Positions 9,951 to 18,194 of a stretch of DNA of 64,000 nucleotides are shown one piece after another (position 1 is the first letter of the stretch; every line of letters begins with the position of its first letter). The translations under genes and the position numbers were made by a program. The notes beneath the pieces were generated by a model. The model was not told the DNA's origin and did not search any database. It saw only the letters and a program-made list of their open reading frames with translations. The stretch spans positions 186,001 through 250,000 of the forward strand of contig CALDUT010000010.1 of NCBI GenBank assembly GCA_937924775.1. The letters run 5' to 3'. This DNA comes from an uncultured Gemmata sp. Lineage in GTDB: Bacteria > Planctomycetota > Planctomycetia > Gemmatales > Gemmataceae.

Positions 9951-10789
9951 CGAGCACGCTGACCACGATTGTGATCACGCTGAATGCCGTTGCGAACGCG
10001 TTCGGCCAGTGTCTGGCTCCCATCGGCTGGCTGCCCGAGGGTCTATCGCTGACGCTGGTCGCCGTGGTCACTGGTATCGCCACGTTGAAGATGTTCAAGT
10101 ACACGTCGAACCAGCGGGCCATCGCACGGGTCCGCCGCGAGATTCGTGCCAACCTGCTTGCGATCAAACTCTTCAAAGAGAACTTGCCGGTGACTCTTGC
10201 GGCCCAACGGAAGCTGTTGGTGGCAGCGCTGCGCCTGTTGGGACTGGCCGTGGTCCCAATGGCGGTGATGACGGTGCCGATGGTTTTTCTGCTTGCCCAA
10301 CTGGCGCAGTGGTATCAGTGGGCTCCGATTCCGGTGGGGGACGACACTGTCATTACTCTCAGGCTCGCTGGTGAAATCAGGCCGTCACGGCCCGTGGTAA
10401 AACTTCTGCCCCATGACGCGATCGAGGATCTTTCCGGCCCGGTCTCTATCGCCAGCTTGCAGCAGGTATGCTGGAATGTTCGCGCACACCAGCCCGGCTA
10501 TCACAGCCTGCAGTTTGAAGCCGAAGGGGAGCGTTATGAAAAGCAAATAGCCATCGGTGATGGCGTGATGCGAGTCAGCCCCCAGCGCCCAAGCCGCGAT
10601 TGGTACGAGGCGTTGCTCTATCCCTGGGAAAAGCCGTTTGATGCTCAATCGCGGGTACAAGCCATCAGCATCGAGTACCCCGAACGAGATTCCTGGATCG
10701 CGGGAACAGACTCTTGGATCGCATATTGGTTTATAGTTTCGCTGGTCGCAGGTTTCGCCTTCCGTGGCGTTTTCGGCGTTCACCTCTGA
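9947..10789 (+). CDS. Membrane protein, Oxa1/EMC3-like topology
   Basis: A 280-residue protein with no confident family. Visible order: hydrophobic segment 1 (about residues 4-25), segment 2 (about 28-50), a basic helical hairpin (NQRAIARVRREIRANL then KENLPVTLAAQRKLL), a long segment 3 (about 88-118), a soluble strand-rich domain of about 130 residues, and a C-terminal segment (YWFIVSLVAGFAFRGVFG). A charged helical hairpin between membrane helices is the hallmark of the Oxa1/YidC/EMC3 superfamily, so this is a tentative distant member. It overlaps the upstream small gene by four bases and the sulfotransferase gene follows 12 bases later. Confidence 0.65.
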   Translation: MTSTLTTIVITLNAVANAFGQCLAPIGWLPEGLSLTLVAVVTGIATLKMFKYTSNQRAIARVRREIRANLLAIKLFKENLPVTLAAQRKLLVAALRLLGLAVVPMAVMTVPMVFLLAQLAQWYQWAPIPVGDDTVITLRLAGEIRPSRPVVKLLPHDAIEDLSGPVSIASLQQVCWNVRAHQPGYHSLQFEAEGERYEKQIAIGDGVMRVSPQRPSRDWYEALLYPWEKPFDAQSRVQAISIEYPERDSWIAGTDSWIAYWFIVSLVAGFAFRGVFGVHL

Positions 10790-10801
10790 GAGGGTGGCTT
10801 C

Positions 10802-11407
10802 ATGACCAACGCCATCATCATCGTTTCCGGTCTGCCGCGTTCGGGGACTTCGCTGATGATGCAATTGCTTGCCGCGGGCGGAATTCCTACCCTCACCGAT
10901 CACATCCGCGCGCCGGACCCGGACAACCCCCGTGGCTACTACGAGTTTGAACGTGTGAAGAAAGTCAAAACCGACAGCGCGTGGTTGTCCGAGGCCCGCG
11001 GCCATGCGGTCAAGATGGTGTCGCAATTGCTATTCGACTTGCCAGGTCATGAAACCTACCGCGTGCTGTTTATGGACCGGGACTTGGACGAAGTTCTCAT
11101 TTCTCAGGAGAAGATGCTGACTCGGCTTGGTCGCCCGGTCGCCAACCGCCAGGACCTGAAACACGCCTTCCGGTTGCACTTGAGCCGCGTCCATAAGTGG
11201 TTATCGGAGCAACCGAACTTTGGCGTTCTGCGGGTAGGTTATGCTGATTTGGTAACTCGCCCGGCAGACGAGATTGCTCGGATCAACGCCTTTCTCGGCC
11301 ACCGTTTGGATGAGCAACGGGCGGCATCCGCGATTGATCCTGCGTTGTATCGGAACCGAAAAGCAAGTACGGTTTCTCACAACTGCGCCTTGCCGAAAGT
11401 TGACTAA
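10802..11407 (+). CDS. P-loop sulfotransferase family protein
   Basis: Predicted cytoplasmic sulfotransferase using PAPS. The N-terminus carries the 5'-phosphosulfate loop IIIVSGLPRSGTSLMMQLL, and the middle has YRVLFMDRDLDEVLISQEKML, matching the region that contacts the 3'-phosphate in this fold. VGYADLVTRP is also typical. At 201 residues it is compact. A GAGAGGGTGG Shine-Dalgarno stretch precedes the ATG. The acceptor is unknown. Together with the ASST-like protein, the AP-superfamily enzymes and the SulP transporter it suggests a sulfate-handling gene group. The stop codon lies inside the first copy of the direct repeats that follow. Confidence 0.85.
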   Translation: MTNAIIIVSGLPRSGTSLMMQLLAAGGIPTLTDHIRAPDPDNPRGYYEFERVKKVKTDSAWLSEARGHAVKMVSQLLFDLPGHETYRVLFMDRDLDEVLISQEKMLTRLGRPVANRQDLKHAFRLHLSRVHKWLSEQPNFGVLRVGYADLVTRPADEIARINAFLGHRLDEQRAASAIDPALYRNRKASTVSHNCALPKVD

Positions 11408-11577
11408 GTTCATAGTGATAGTCAACATTATTTGGAATTATCACTAAATTCATCAGATTCGTCGTGTTTTGTCGGAAAGTTCATTGAAGTCATCAGAATA
11501 GTCGTATATTGTGAAAAGTCCGCGACTCGATAATGTGTGAAAATGTTGACTAAGTTCATTCAATTGGTCGTGTATGC
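11401..11577. repeat. Four imperfect 31-bp direct repeats
   Basis: Copies start at 11401, 11441, 11481 and 11547 and align without gaps over 31 bases. The shared core is close to TGACTAAGTTCATCAGAAT followed by GTCGTGTATTG. Spacing is 40, 40 and 66 bases. The first copy contains the sulfotransferase stop codon and the last contains the SulP start codon. The spacer is clearly more AT-rich than its surroundings. The first copy also forms an inverted repeat, TTGACTA (11400-11406) with TAGTCAA (11419-11425). Likely a multi-site operator or a decayed repeat element; four degenerate copies with short unequal spacers do not fit CRISPR. Confidence 0.7.
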
Positions 11578-13457
11578 CTGATTTTCCGCGACCGGATTTG
11601 GCCGAATACCACCCCGTAACGCGGTGGTTGCTGCGACGCGTTCCGGCTTTGGATTCGCTCCGTAGCTATGGCCGCGGAGACTTAGTCCGGGATTTAACCG
11701 CCGGCATTACAGTGGCCACGGTGGCGGTACCGCAGGCGATGGCCTACGCCATGCTCGCGGGGCTGCCACCCCAATATGGCCTTTACACCGCCATTGTGAT
11801 GACCGCGGTGGGGGCTCTTTTGGATTCCTCGCGGCAATTGATCAACGGCCCCACCAACGCCATTTCGATTGCTTTGCTGAGCGCCTTGGTATTCATTCCC
11901 GAGACGGATCGGGTGCAGGCAGCTATCGCGATGGCGTTTCTTGTCGGTGCAATCCAACTGAGTATCGCTTTTCTCAAACTTGGCGACCTCACCCGCTTTG
12001 TTTCGCATAGCGTCATTGTGGGGTTTACGCTGGGTGCCAGTACACTTCTCATCCTTGATCAAACCAAGCATCTGTTGGGTCTCCCGTCCCGCGGGGAACC
12101 GCAGGATCACTTCCTGAGGCGGTTTTGGCTCACCATCGAAAGTGGTGCGATTCATATGCCTACGTTATTCGTCGGTGGCACCACCATCCTGGTAGTGGTT
12201 TCGATTCGCCGTTTCAACAAGTTTTTGCAACCCCGGGGCTTTCGCTTCCCCATTCCGCAACATCTTGTTGCTGTGGTACTTATGGCGATGATCGTTTGGG
12301 CTTGCGCGCTGCAAGAACGCGGTGTGGCGATTGTGGGGGAAGTTCCGTCGTCCCTGCCGGCATTCCAAATTCCGGAACTGAAATGGGATCAGACACGGCA
12401 GTTGATGGGCAGTGCTTTTGCAATAGCCGTACTGGGTTTGCTCGAAGCCATCGCCATGGCCAAAGCGATTGCTGCACGCACCCGTCAGAAACTCGACATC
12501 AACCAGCAATGTTTGAGCGAAGGCGCGGCGAACCTCGCCGGGAGTTTCTTTCAATGCTTCCCGGGTTCCGGGTCCCTGACGCGTTCGGCGGTGAATCAGC
12601 AAGCTGGGGCGGTCAGCCAGTGGTCGGGTGTGTTCGCCGCCCTGACCGTGGCTGCAACTGTTGCGTTGTTGGCTCCGCTGGCCAGTTACATCCCGCGGGC
12701 CTCGCTGGCGGGGTTACTGATCCTCGCCGCGTATCGGATGATCGATGGGCGGCAACTGCTTTTCCATCTGCGGGCGACGCGATTTGATTTTGGCGTCGTA
12801 CTGGTTACCGCGCTAGCTGCGGTGCTGGTTTCCATAGAGTTTTGCATCGTGATTGGCGTATTCATGTCGTTTGTGCTGTATGTGCCTAAAGCCGCACAGG
12901 TGAAGTTGCACCCGTTGGTCATCACGCCCGAGGGGGAACTGCGTGAAAAACTACCCAGCGATCTCGTTCATAAGCGGGTGCTGTGCTACGAACTCGATGG
13001 GGAACTGTTTTTTGGTGCCGAAGTGGATTTGGCCAAACACTTTGAAACGATCCGCGAGGCGGCCCAAGATGACGTTCGCGTCCTTCTTCTGGTGGTTCGC
13101 CGAGGACGCAATCCGGATGCGGCTTTCTTGGCTCAGTTGAAAGAGTTCCACGCGATTCTGCAGGCCCGCGGCGTTGTATTGATCCTCAGCGGTGTTCAAC
13201 CCGAGCTGATGGTCGCCTTAAGTTCTACCGGATTGCGACAAACGATCGGAATCGATCGCGTTTTCGCTGATGCGAACGGGGAACGGCCCACCGATACACC
13301 CGCTGTGGAGCATGCGTTTCGCGTATTGGCGGAATTGCTGGAGCAGTCCTCCCGTCCTATCGTGGCTCAGCCAGTGGTGGACCCTCCGGGTTTTTTCGGA
13401 CATAATTTCGGGATGTCGCGCTATTCCCCTTCAACGCCTAAAGGCTCTCTTCGATGA
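11574..13457 (+). CDS. SulP-family anion transporter with STAS domain
   Basis: Inner-membrane transporter of the SLC26/SulP family, likely moving sulfate, bicarbonate or another anion. Diagnostic N-terminal residues are DLTAGITVATVAVPQAMAYA and LAGLPPQYGLYTA, followed by about ten hydrophobic segments and a cytoplasmic STAS domain from about residue 450 (YELDGELFFGAEVDL, LLLVVRRG). Full length for the family at 627 residues. The ATG lies within a repeat copy with no good Shine-Dalgarno sequence. The stop overlaps the start of the next frame (ATGA at 13454), implying a former operon with the PhoD-like gene. Sulfate is favoured because of the upstream sulfotransferase, but substrate cannot be read from sequence alone. 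Confidence 0.9.
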   Translation: MPDFPRPDLAEYHPVTRWLLRRVPALDSLRSYGRGDLVRDLTAGITVATVAVPQAMAYAMLAGLPPQYGLYTAIVMTAVGALLDSSRQLINGPTNAISIALLSALVFIPETDRVQAAIAMAFLVGAIQLSIAFLKLGDLTRFVSHSVIVGFTLGASTLLILDQTKHLLGLPSRGEPQDHFLRRFWLTIESGAIHMPTLFVGGTTILVVVSIRRFNKFLQPRGFRFPIPQHLVAVVLMAMIVWACALQERGVAIVGEVPSSLPAFQIPELKWDQTRQLMGSAFAIAVLGLLEAIAMAKAIAARTRQKLDINQQCLSEGAANLAGSFFQCFPGSGSLTRSAVNQQAGAVSQWSGVFAALTVAATVALLAPLASYIPRASLAGLLILAAYRMIDGRQLLFHLRATRFDFGVVLVTALAAVLVSIEFCIVIGVFMSFVLYVPKAAQVKLHPLVITPEGELREKLPSDLVHKRVLCYELDGELFFGAEVDLAKHFETIREAAQDDVRVLLLVVRRGRNPDAAFLAQLKEFHAILQARGVVLILSGVQPELMVALSSTGLRQTIGIDRVFADANGERPTDTPAVEHAFRVLAELLEQSSRPIVAQPVVDPPGFFGHNFGMSRYSPSTPKGSLR

Positions 13458-13666
13458 CCCACTCCCAGCCGCTCTCCCGCCATGGATTTTTGGCCACAAC
13501 TGCGACCGCCGCGGCCACGACTACAAGCCCACTGGCGGCAGAAGCGGCACCGCCGCATCAAGCAATCGGAGTGAAGGTGGGTGTAGTCACCGATTCCACG
13601 GCCATCATCTGGATACGCCTGACGGCTCCGCTTATGACCGCTCAGCCCGCACGCTATTCCGATTAA
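13454..13666 (+). pseudogene. N-terminal remnant of PhoD-like phosphatase
   Basis: Seventy codons that read as the start of an alkaline phosphatase D family protein: a signal-like segment (SRHGFLATTATAAATTTSPLA) and then AIGVKVGVVTDSTAIIWIRLT, the characteristic first strand region of PhoD proteins. The frame stops at 13664-13666 and the several hundred residues that should follow are absent from all three + frames. The start overlaps the SulP stop by four bases, as an intact coupled gene would. Best explained as a deletion remnant; an independent small protein is unlikely. Confidence 0.7.
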
Positions 13667-13751
13667 CCCGATCTGGTGGACCGACCTGGACAGAACGACC
13701 CCATACCGACGAACATTTCTCCACGGCGCAGAGCCTGCTTCGGAGTCGTCG

Positions 13752-14462
13752 GTGACATGGGTCACCTTTCCACCCACCGATGGCTGGCAAAGTTTTGGTT
13801 CCGCAACGCGGGAGGTCCCACCCAGCTATCCCCAAGTCCACGGTTTGGCTTTCGATGGCACCGGTCGTCGGCTGGCCATCGGCCATATGCGACGCCAGCG
13901 CGAGTGGAAACGGCCCGCGCAATGGTATGCAATCAGCATTGTCGATGCGGATCACGGCCAGCGGCTCGTTTACCTGGAAGTCGCTGAGGAGGCCCGGGTT
14001 ATGGCCTTCAACCCTGAGGGATCGATGCTGGCCGTTACCGGGGGGCGGGACGGAAATTCCGCGGTCCATATCTATGCGTTGGCTTGTCGGCAATGCGTAG
14101 GCCGCTTCGAACCCTCTGGCTCCACCACCCGCGCAGTGCTTTGCCTATCCGACGATCGCTGGCTGATTGTCAACAATCGCTGCGTGGCGATTTTTTCCGC
14201 AAAAACTCAAAAGATCAATGTGGCATTCGCCGCCGCTGGCCGATCCGTCAATGCTGCGATCACAACGGCCAACGGCCAACTTCTCTTCACGGCTCATCAG
14301 GATGGCACCATTCGCGCGTGGAATACCCACACTGGTGTGCTGTTCACATGCTACGACTTTCGGCTTGGGCCCTTCACGGCGTTGGCGTTGTCCCCCGATG
14401 GCTCACTGGGGGCGGCCGGGGGAGGCTCTGGCCGAAGCATTCTCTGGGATCTTGAGCCCTAG
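13752..14462 (+). CDS. WD40-repeat protein, probably truncated
   Basis: Contains WD40-like blades: HGLAFDGTGRRLAIGH, VMAFNPEGSMLAVTG, LLFTAHQDGTIRAWNTHTG and TALALSPDGSLGAAGGGSG ending ILWDLEP. Only three to four blades are present, fewer than a closed seven-blade propeller. The chosen GTG start has GGAG seven bases upstream, but the frame stays open back to 13638 without a better start, so the 5' part may be lost. In planctomycetes such blades are often the tail of large kinase or cytochrome proteins. Its position directly after the PhoD remnant suggests both were cut by one deletion. Confidence 0.5.
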   Translation: MTWVTFPPTDGWQSFGSATREVPPSYPQVHGLAFDGTGRRLAIGHMRRQREWKRPAQWYAISIVDADHGQRLVYLEVAEEARVMAFNPEGSMLAVTGGRDGNSAVHIYALACRQCVGRFEPSGSTTRAVLCLSDDRWLIVNNRCVAIFSAKTQKINVAFAAAGRSVNAAITTANGQLLFTAHQDGTIRAWNTHTGVLFTCYDFRLGPFTALALSPDGSLGAAGGGSGRSILWDLEP

Positions 14463-14811
14463 CCGGCCGAAAAAAGAGAAAAGCGTAAAGATGGCAACGA
14501 GTCCGTTGAATCTCGTCCACTGACCGATATTTTTGATAATTGCTGGTATCGGTTTACAGGATTCGGAACTCAACACTGTCTGACGATGTTCTGTGGGGCT
14601 ACCCATCAACGCCGCTGCCTGTGCGACGGGTTCGTCGTTGCCCCACCACCATTCTCGCCAATCGCGGACACCGGCTTTACCTGCCAACTCCGCGCGTAAT
14701 CACGGTCTGAGGCCGGGATTGCTTCTGAAACGGTCTGTTTCGCTTCTTCCCCATTTTCATGATCAACCGGTTACCGCCGGTGGATGATAGCCCGAAACTG
14801 ACGGTCGGCCT
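14463..14811. other. Intergenic region, no gene recognised
   Basis: About 350 bases with no supported gene. A - strand frame running into the WD40 gene (to 14403) encodes a Trp-rich segment but matches nothing known and is probably a shadow. No terminator or repeat stood out. Confidence 0.5.
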
Positions 14812-15180
14812 ATGATTTGCAGACTTTGTGCGCTGTTGGCGACAGTCTCGCTGCTGGGTTGCAGTTCGTCCCGTTCGGAAAGCGAGATCGAACGTGGGCG
14901 ACAAGCCGTTTGTGCTGCGCTGGATGCGTAGAAAGCCCAAGAGCCGGCGTTGCAGCTTCGGACGCGACCGGAACCGATCGATTTCTATGAAGAACTCCAA
15001 TCCACGTACAAGCTGCTCGAATACCGACTGCTGGGCGTGGATGTTTCCGACAAGGACGTGATTCGCTACACCGTCACACTCAAGTTGGCAGACAAGAAGG
15101 GGAAACCGTTCACCCGCGAGGCGGTGTACGCCGTTGCTTTGCGCTCTCCCATTGCGGTGACACGCGACCCCTACTACTGA
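14812..15180 (+). pseudogene. Lipoprotein gene interrupted by an amber codon
   Basis: The ATG at 14812 opens a lipoprotein signal (CRLCALLATVSLLGCSSS, Cys lipidation site) and runs as RQAVCAALDA to a TAG at 14929-14931. The same frame continues without shift as [20 protein letters not shown] to a TGA at 15178-15180. The two halves together make a 122-codon ORF that reads as one small secreted protein. A single G-to-A change (TGG to TAG) would explain the stop, since ALDAW followed by Lys is a plausible continuation. A shorter protein starting inside (about 14950) would lack the signal. It is either inactive, suppressed, or a sequencing error. Confidence 0.65.
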
Positions 15181-15248
15181 GACGCCCGGTTTTGATACCT
15201 CATGCGATCGTTGACGCGATCGCGGCATCCTGTCATAGAGAGATTGAA

Positions 15249-16276
15249 ATGTTACGACGACGTGCTTTTAGGCGTGCTTTCACGTTGATTGAGCTATTGG
15301 TGGTCATTGCGATCATTTCGATCTTACTGGGATTATTACTCCCGGCGGTACAAAAAGTGCGTGAGTCAGCCGCGCGCACTCGGTCGCTCAATCACTTGAA
15401 ACAGCAGTCTTTGGCTCTGCGTAGCTTTGAATCCGCTCACGACATCACCCCACCCATGTTTGGGCAGATCAAAAGTAGCGGAGTTAGCGGTTCGATCTAT
15501 TACCACCTGCTGCCGCACCTGGAACAAAACGCTTTGTACAATCTGGGTCCCGATGCAGCACGGTCGCAGCCATTGAAGGTTTTGCAGCATCCCGCGGATC
15601 CCACCATGCCCGGGGATGGGGTCTTTAACTTGCCGATCCAAGCGCCCTCGTGGGCGGCTTCCACAAGTACGCTCAATCCTTATCCCGCGTGGGCCAACCA
15701 ACTCGGCCAACACGCAATGGGGCCTGAGTAGCTATTCGGCTAGCTGGCAAGTGTTCGGCGACCAAGGCACGCGGCTGACGAGCATTCAAGATGGCCTTTC
15801 AAATACCATCATTTTCAACGACAAGTACGCGGTGGCGCAGCGTCCTTCTGGAAATCCACGCCACGGTGCCACCCTGTGGGGCTACGGGGTCGACCCGCGA
15901 ACCATCCCCAACGATTTCATCCCCCCCTTTGGCTCCAGGGCAGTATCCTGGGAATGCTCAATGGGCCAACGGTCTGGTGCCGGAATCGCTTTATGTCAAC
16001 GGTTGTTGGCCGCGCAGCGGCTTTATCAATCGCGGCGGGCCAGTCCCGACGGCATGGACCGGCAGCGAACCGTGGATGTGCCGGTGCATGCTCCGCCCGG
16101 AGTTTGCCCCGCCCATTAATAATGTCCATTACCTAAAGTCACAAAGTATTTCGCCCTCAGGGATTCATGTGGCGTTTGCGGATGGTTCTGTACGTTTCAT
16201 TCGCAACAATGTGGACGATCCGCGCTGGTCGGCAGCAGAAACGCCTGCCAATGGGGAGGTACTGACACCGGATTAA
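15249..16276 (+). pseudogene. DUF1559 prepilin-like gene with two frameshifts
   Basis: The N-terminus is a type IV pilin-like signal ([20 protein letters not shown]) and [20 protein letters not shown], the standard opening of planctomycete DUF1559 proteins. The reading moves frame between about 15660 and 15722 (continuing as YSASWQVFGDQGTRLTSIQD, LSNTIIFNDKYA) and again at a run of seven C at 15921-15927 (continuing as APGQYPGNAQWANGLVPES). It ends with the family's typical C-terminus, GIHVAFADGSVRFIRNNVDD. All family landmarks are present in order across three frames, so the gene was recently intact or the assembly has indels here. AGAGAG precedes the start. Intact relatives are exported pseudopilin-like proteins. 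Confidence 0.85.
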
Positions 16277-18057
16277 TCGCGGTTTGTTGGAATTTCGGCA
16301 GCAGAGTCGGACCGGCGGCTGTTGGGAGCCAGTCGCCGGTTTTCGGTCGTTGTCGATGGATTATCTAAGGGTTTGAGCCAAAGGAACAAGCTGACGATCC
16401 CGGCTGTGCCCCCGAGCAACAGCCACCCCGCAGGTACCCCCCACGCGGCCGGTATGTACCCGCAAACCAATGCCAGAATCGCAACCAATACCGCATATGG
16501 AGCTTGCGTACGGACATGCTGAATGTGATCGCAGCCGGACGCTGCCGAGCTGAGAATCGTCGTATCGGAAATCGGGGAACAGTGATCTCCGAAAATGGCC
16601 CCATCCAACACCGCGGCCAGCGTTATTGCGGTCACTAAGCCGTAGCTGCAGCCATCCAGCCGAAAGGCCAGCGGTGTTGCCACGGGAATCAGAATCAGCA
16701 TCGTCGTCCAACTCGTACCTGTCGCGAAGGCCGTCGCCCCCGCCACAACAAACACCACGGTGGGGAACCACAACGCCGGCACACTGTCCCCGACTACAGC
16801 CCCCAGAAAATCACCCGTTTGCAGCGTATCACAAACATTTTTCAGCGACCATGCCAGTAGCAGAATCACCGCAGGTAGCAAGCTGGCTTGGGCCCCACGT
16901 ACCGCCGCGCGGATCAACCGCCGTATGGGCACGCGAGCCAATGTCGTTCCACAAATCAATGCCAGAAGGAAACTGACCCCACCCGCACTTGCTAACGCCC
17001 GCCCGAGGTCTTTCTTAGCCAGTAACACCTCGCGCCAACTCGTCCCACTGACAAACCCCGCGGGCTCCTCCCACAGCCGATGGAAGCCGAAAACATCCAA
17101 CCACAATGCCGTCACGAGTGCAAGAAACAGCCCGAGCAAGGGGATAACCCCCGAGGCCGCGTACCGCCGGGCGGAGCCCTCCGGCTCAAGGGGGGGTGTT
17201 GCGACTCCGGCGGCTGCCGTTAAATCCCCGCGGCGGGCGCGTCGTTCGGCGGTGGCCATCGGGCCGAAATCTTTCCCACTCAGGGCATTGGCAAAAATGA
17301 ACACTATGACGAACAGACAATAAAAACGAAAGGGCAAGGCGTGAAGAAAGAGGGTGTAACCGTCGTATCCCAATTGGAGGGCATCGGCCTGTTGTTGGAA
17401 GAGGGCCACTTCAAAGCCGATCCAAGTGCTGACCAAAGCCAGTCCGGCTATCGGAGCGCTTGTGGCATCCACGAGAAAGGCCAGTTTCTCCCGGCTGATG
17501 CGGTGGCGGTCGGTCAGTGGCCGCATGGAATGGCCCACGAGCATGCTGTTGGCGTAATCGTCGACAAAAATGACCAATCCCGCCAAGGCGGTGGCTGTTT
17601 GGGTAGAGCGCACGCCCCGGGCCCAGCGGGCAAAGCGTTGAACAATCGCTTGTAAGCCACCCGAAACCACGGTGACCATGATCGTGGCCATCATGGCCAT
17701 GACGAAGGCCATGATTTTCACGTTGTCCCATTCGATGACCAGTTCCTGTTGATCATTCCAACGAGCGATGGAATTCCCCCCAAAGACTCCGGCCTGGCGA
17801 AAGCCGCTGGCCCAGGCTGTTAGGTCGGTTGGTGCCGCTGGGACGTGCTGCAAGAGCCCGCCGACAAGCACCGCCAGGCCCAAACTGAGTAAGACCCGAT
17901 GGGTGATAAGGGCCAAGAGAACCGCCAACAGAGGAGGAATCAGGGAATACCACGCAGGCGCTGCCACCCCAGGGAAAAGGATGGCTGCTGCTACGGCGAT
18001 ACTGCACAAAAGAACAATTCCCACGGGACGCACAGGCCGCGGGTTGCCGTCAGACAT
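16273..18057 (-). CDS. NhaC-family Na+/H+ antiporter
   Basis: Inner-membrane secondary transporter of 594 residues and about 11-13 hydrophobic segments. Diagnostic residues include GLVIFVDDYANSMLVGHSMRPLTD, the conserved charged membrane motif of the NhaC group, SAPIAGLALVSTWIGFE, and FATGTSWTTMLILIPVATPLA with FGDHCSPISDTTILSSAASGCD near the end. The frame is open further upstream, but the ATG at 18057 has GGGAG just before it and begins a normal hydrophilic leader. Probably exchanges sodium for protons; some relatives carry organic or amino acids. It overlaps the end of the DUF1559 pseudogene by four bases on the opposite strand. Confidence 0.88.
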   Translation of the reverse strand: MSDGNPRPVRPVGIVLLCSIAVAAAILFPGVAAPAWYSLIPPLLAVLLALITHRVLLSLGLAVLVGGLLQHVPAAPTDLTAWASGFRQAGVFGGNSIARWNDQQELVIEWDNVKIMAFVMAMMATIMVTVVSGGLQAIVQRFARWARGVRSTQTATALAGLVIFVDDYANSMLVGHSMRPLTDRHRISREKLAFLVDATSAPIAGLALVSTWIGFEVALFQQQADALQLGYDGYTLFLHALPFRFYCLFVIVFIFANALSGKDFGPMATAERRARRGDLTAAAGVATPPLEPEGSARRYAASGVIPLLGLFLALVTALWLDVFGFHRLWEEPAGFVSGTSWREVLLAKKDLGRALASAGGVSFLLALICGTTLARVPIRRLIRAAVRGAQASLLPAVILLLAWSLKNVCDTLQTGDFLGAVVGDSVPALWFPTVVFVVAGATAFATGTSWTTMLILIPVATPLAFRLDGCSYGLVTAITLAAVLDGAIFGDHCSPISDTTILSSAASGCDHIQHVRTQAPYAVLVAILALVCGYIPAAWGVPAGWLLLGGTAGIVSLFLWLKPLDNPSTTTENRRLAPNSRRSDSAAEIPTNRD

Positions 18058-18194
18058 GGGACACTCCCGGAATATTCCGACGACCGCACGACTGAGCGAT
18101 GATCGCTCAACCTCCTGAGCATACCGTCGACCTGTGGGTCCGCACAATCGCGACCGGTGTTGATGTGGCTGCCGCAGGGGAATAGTCCAACAAT

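Noticed and set aside
11401-11577. CRISPR array
   Set aside because: Repeats are degenerate, spacers are about 9 to 35 bases, and no cas genes are present in the window.
14403-14687. 94-codon Trp-rich - strand frame
   Set aside because: Looks somewhat protein-like but overlaps the end of the WD40 gene, has no recognised family and no Shine-Dalgarno sequence.
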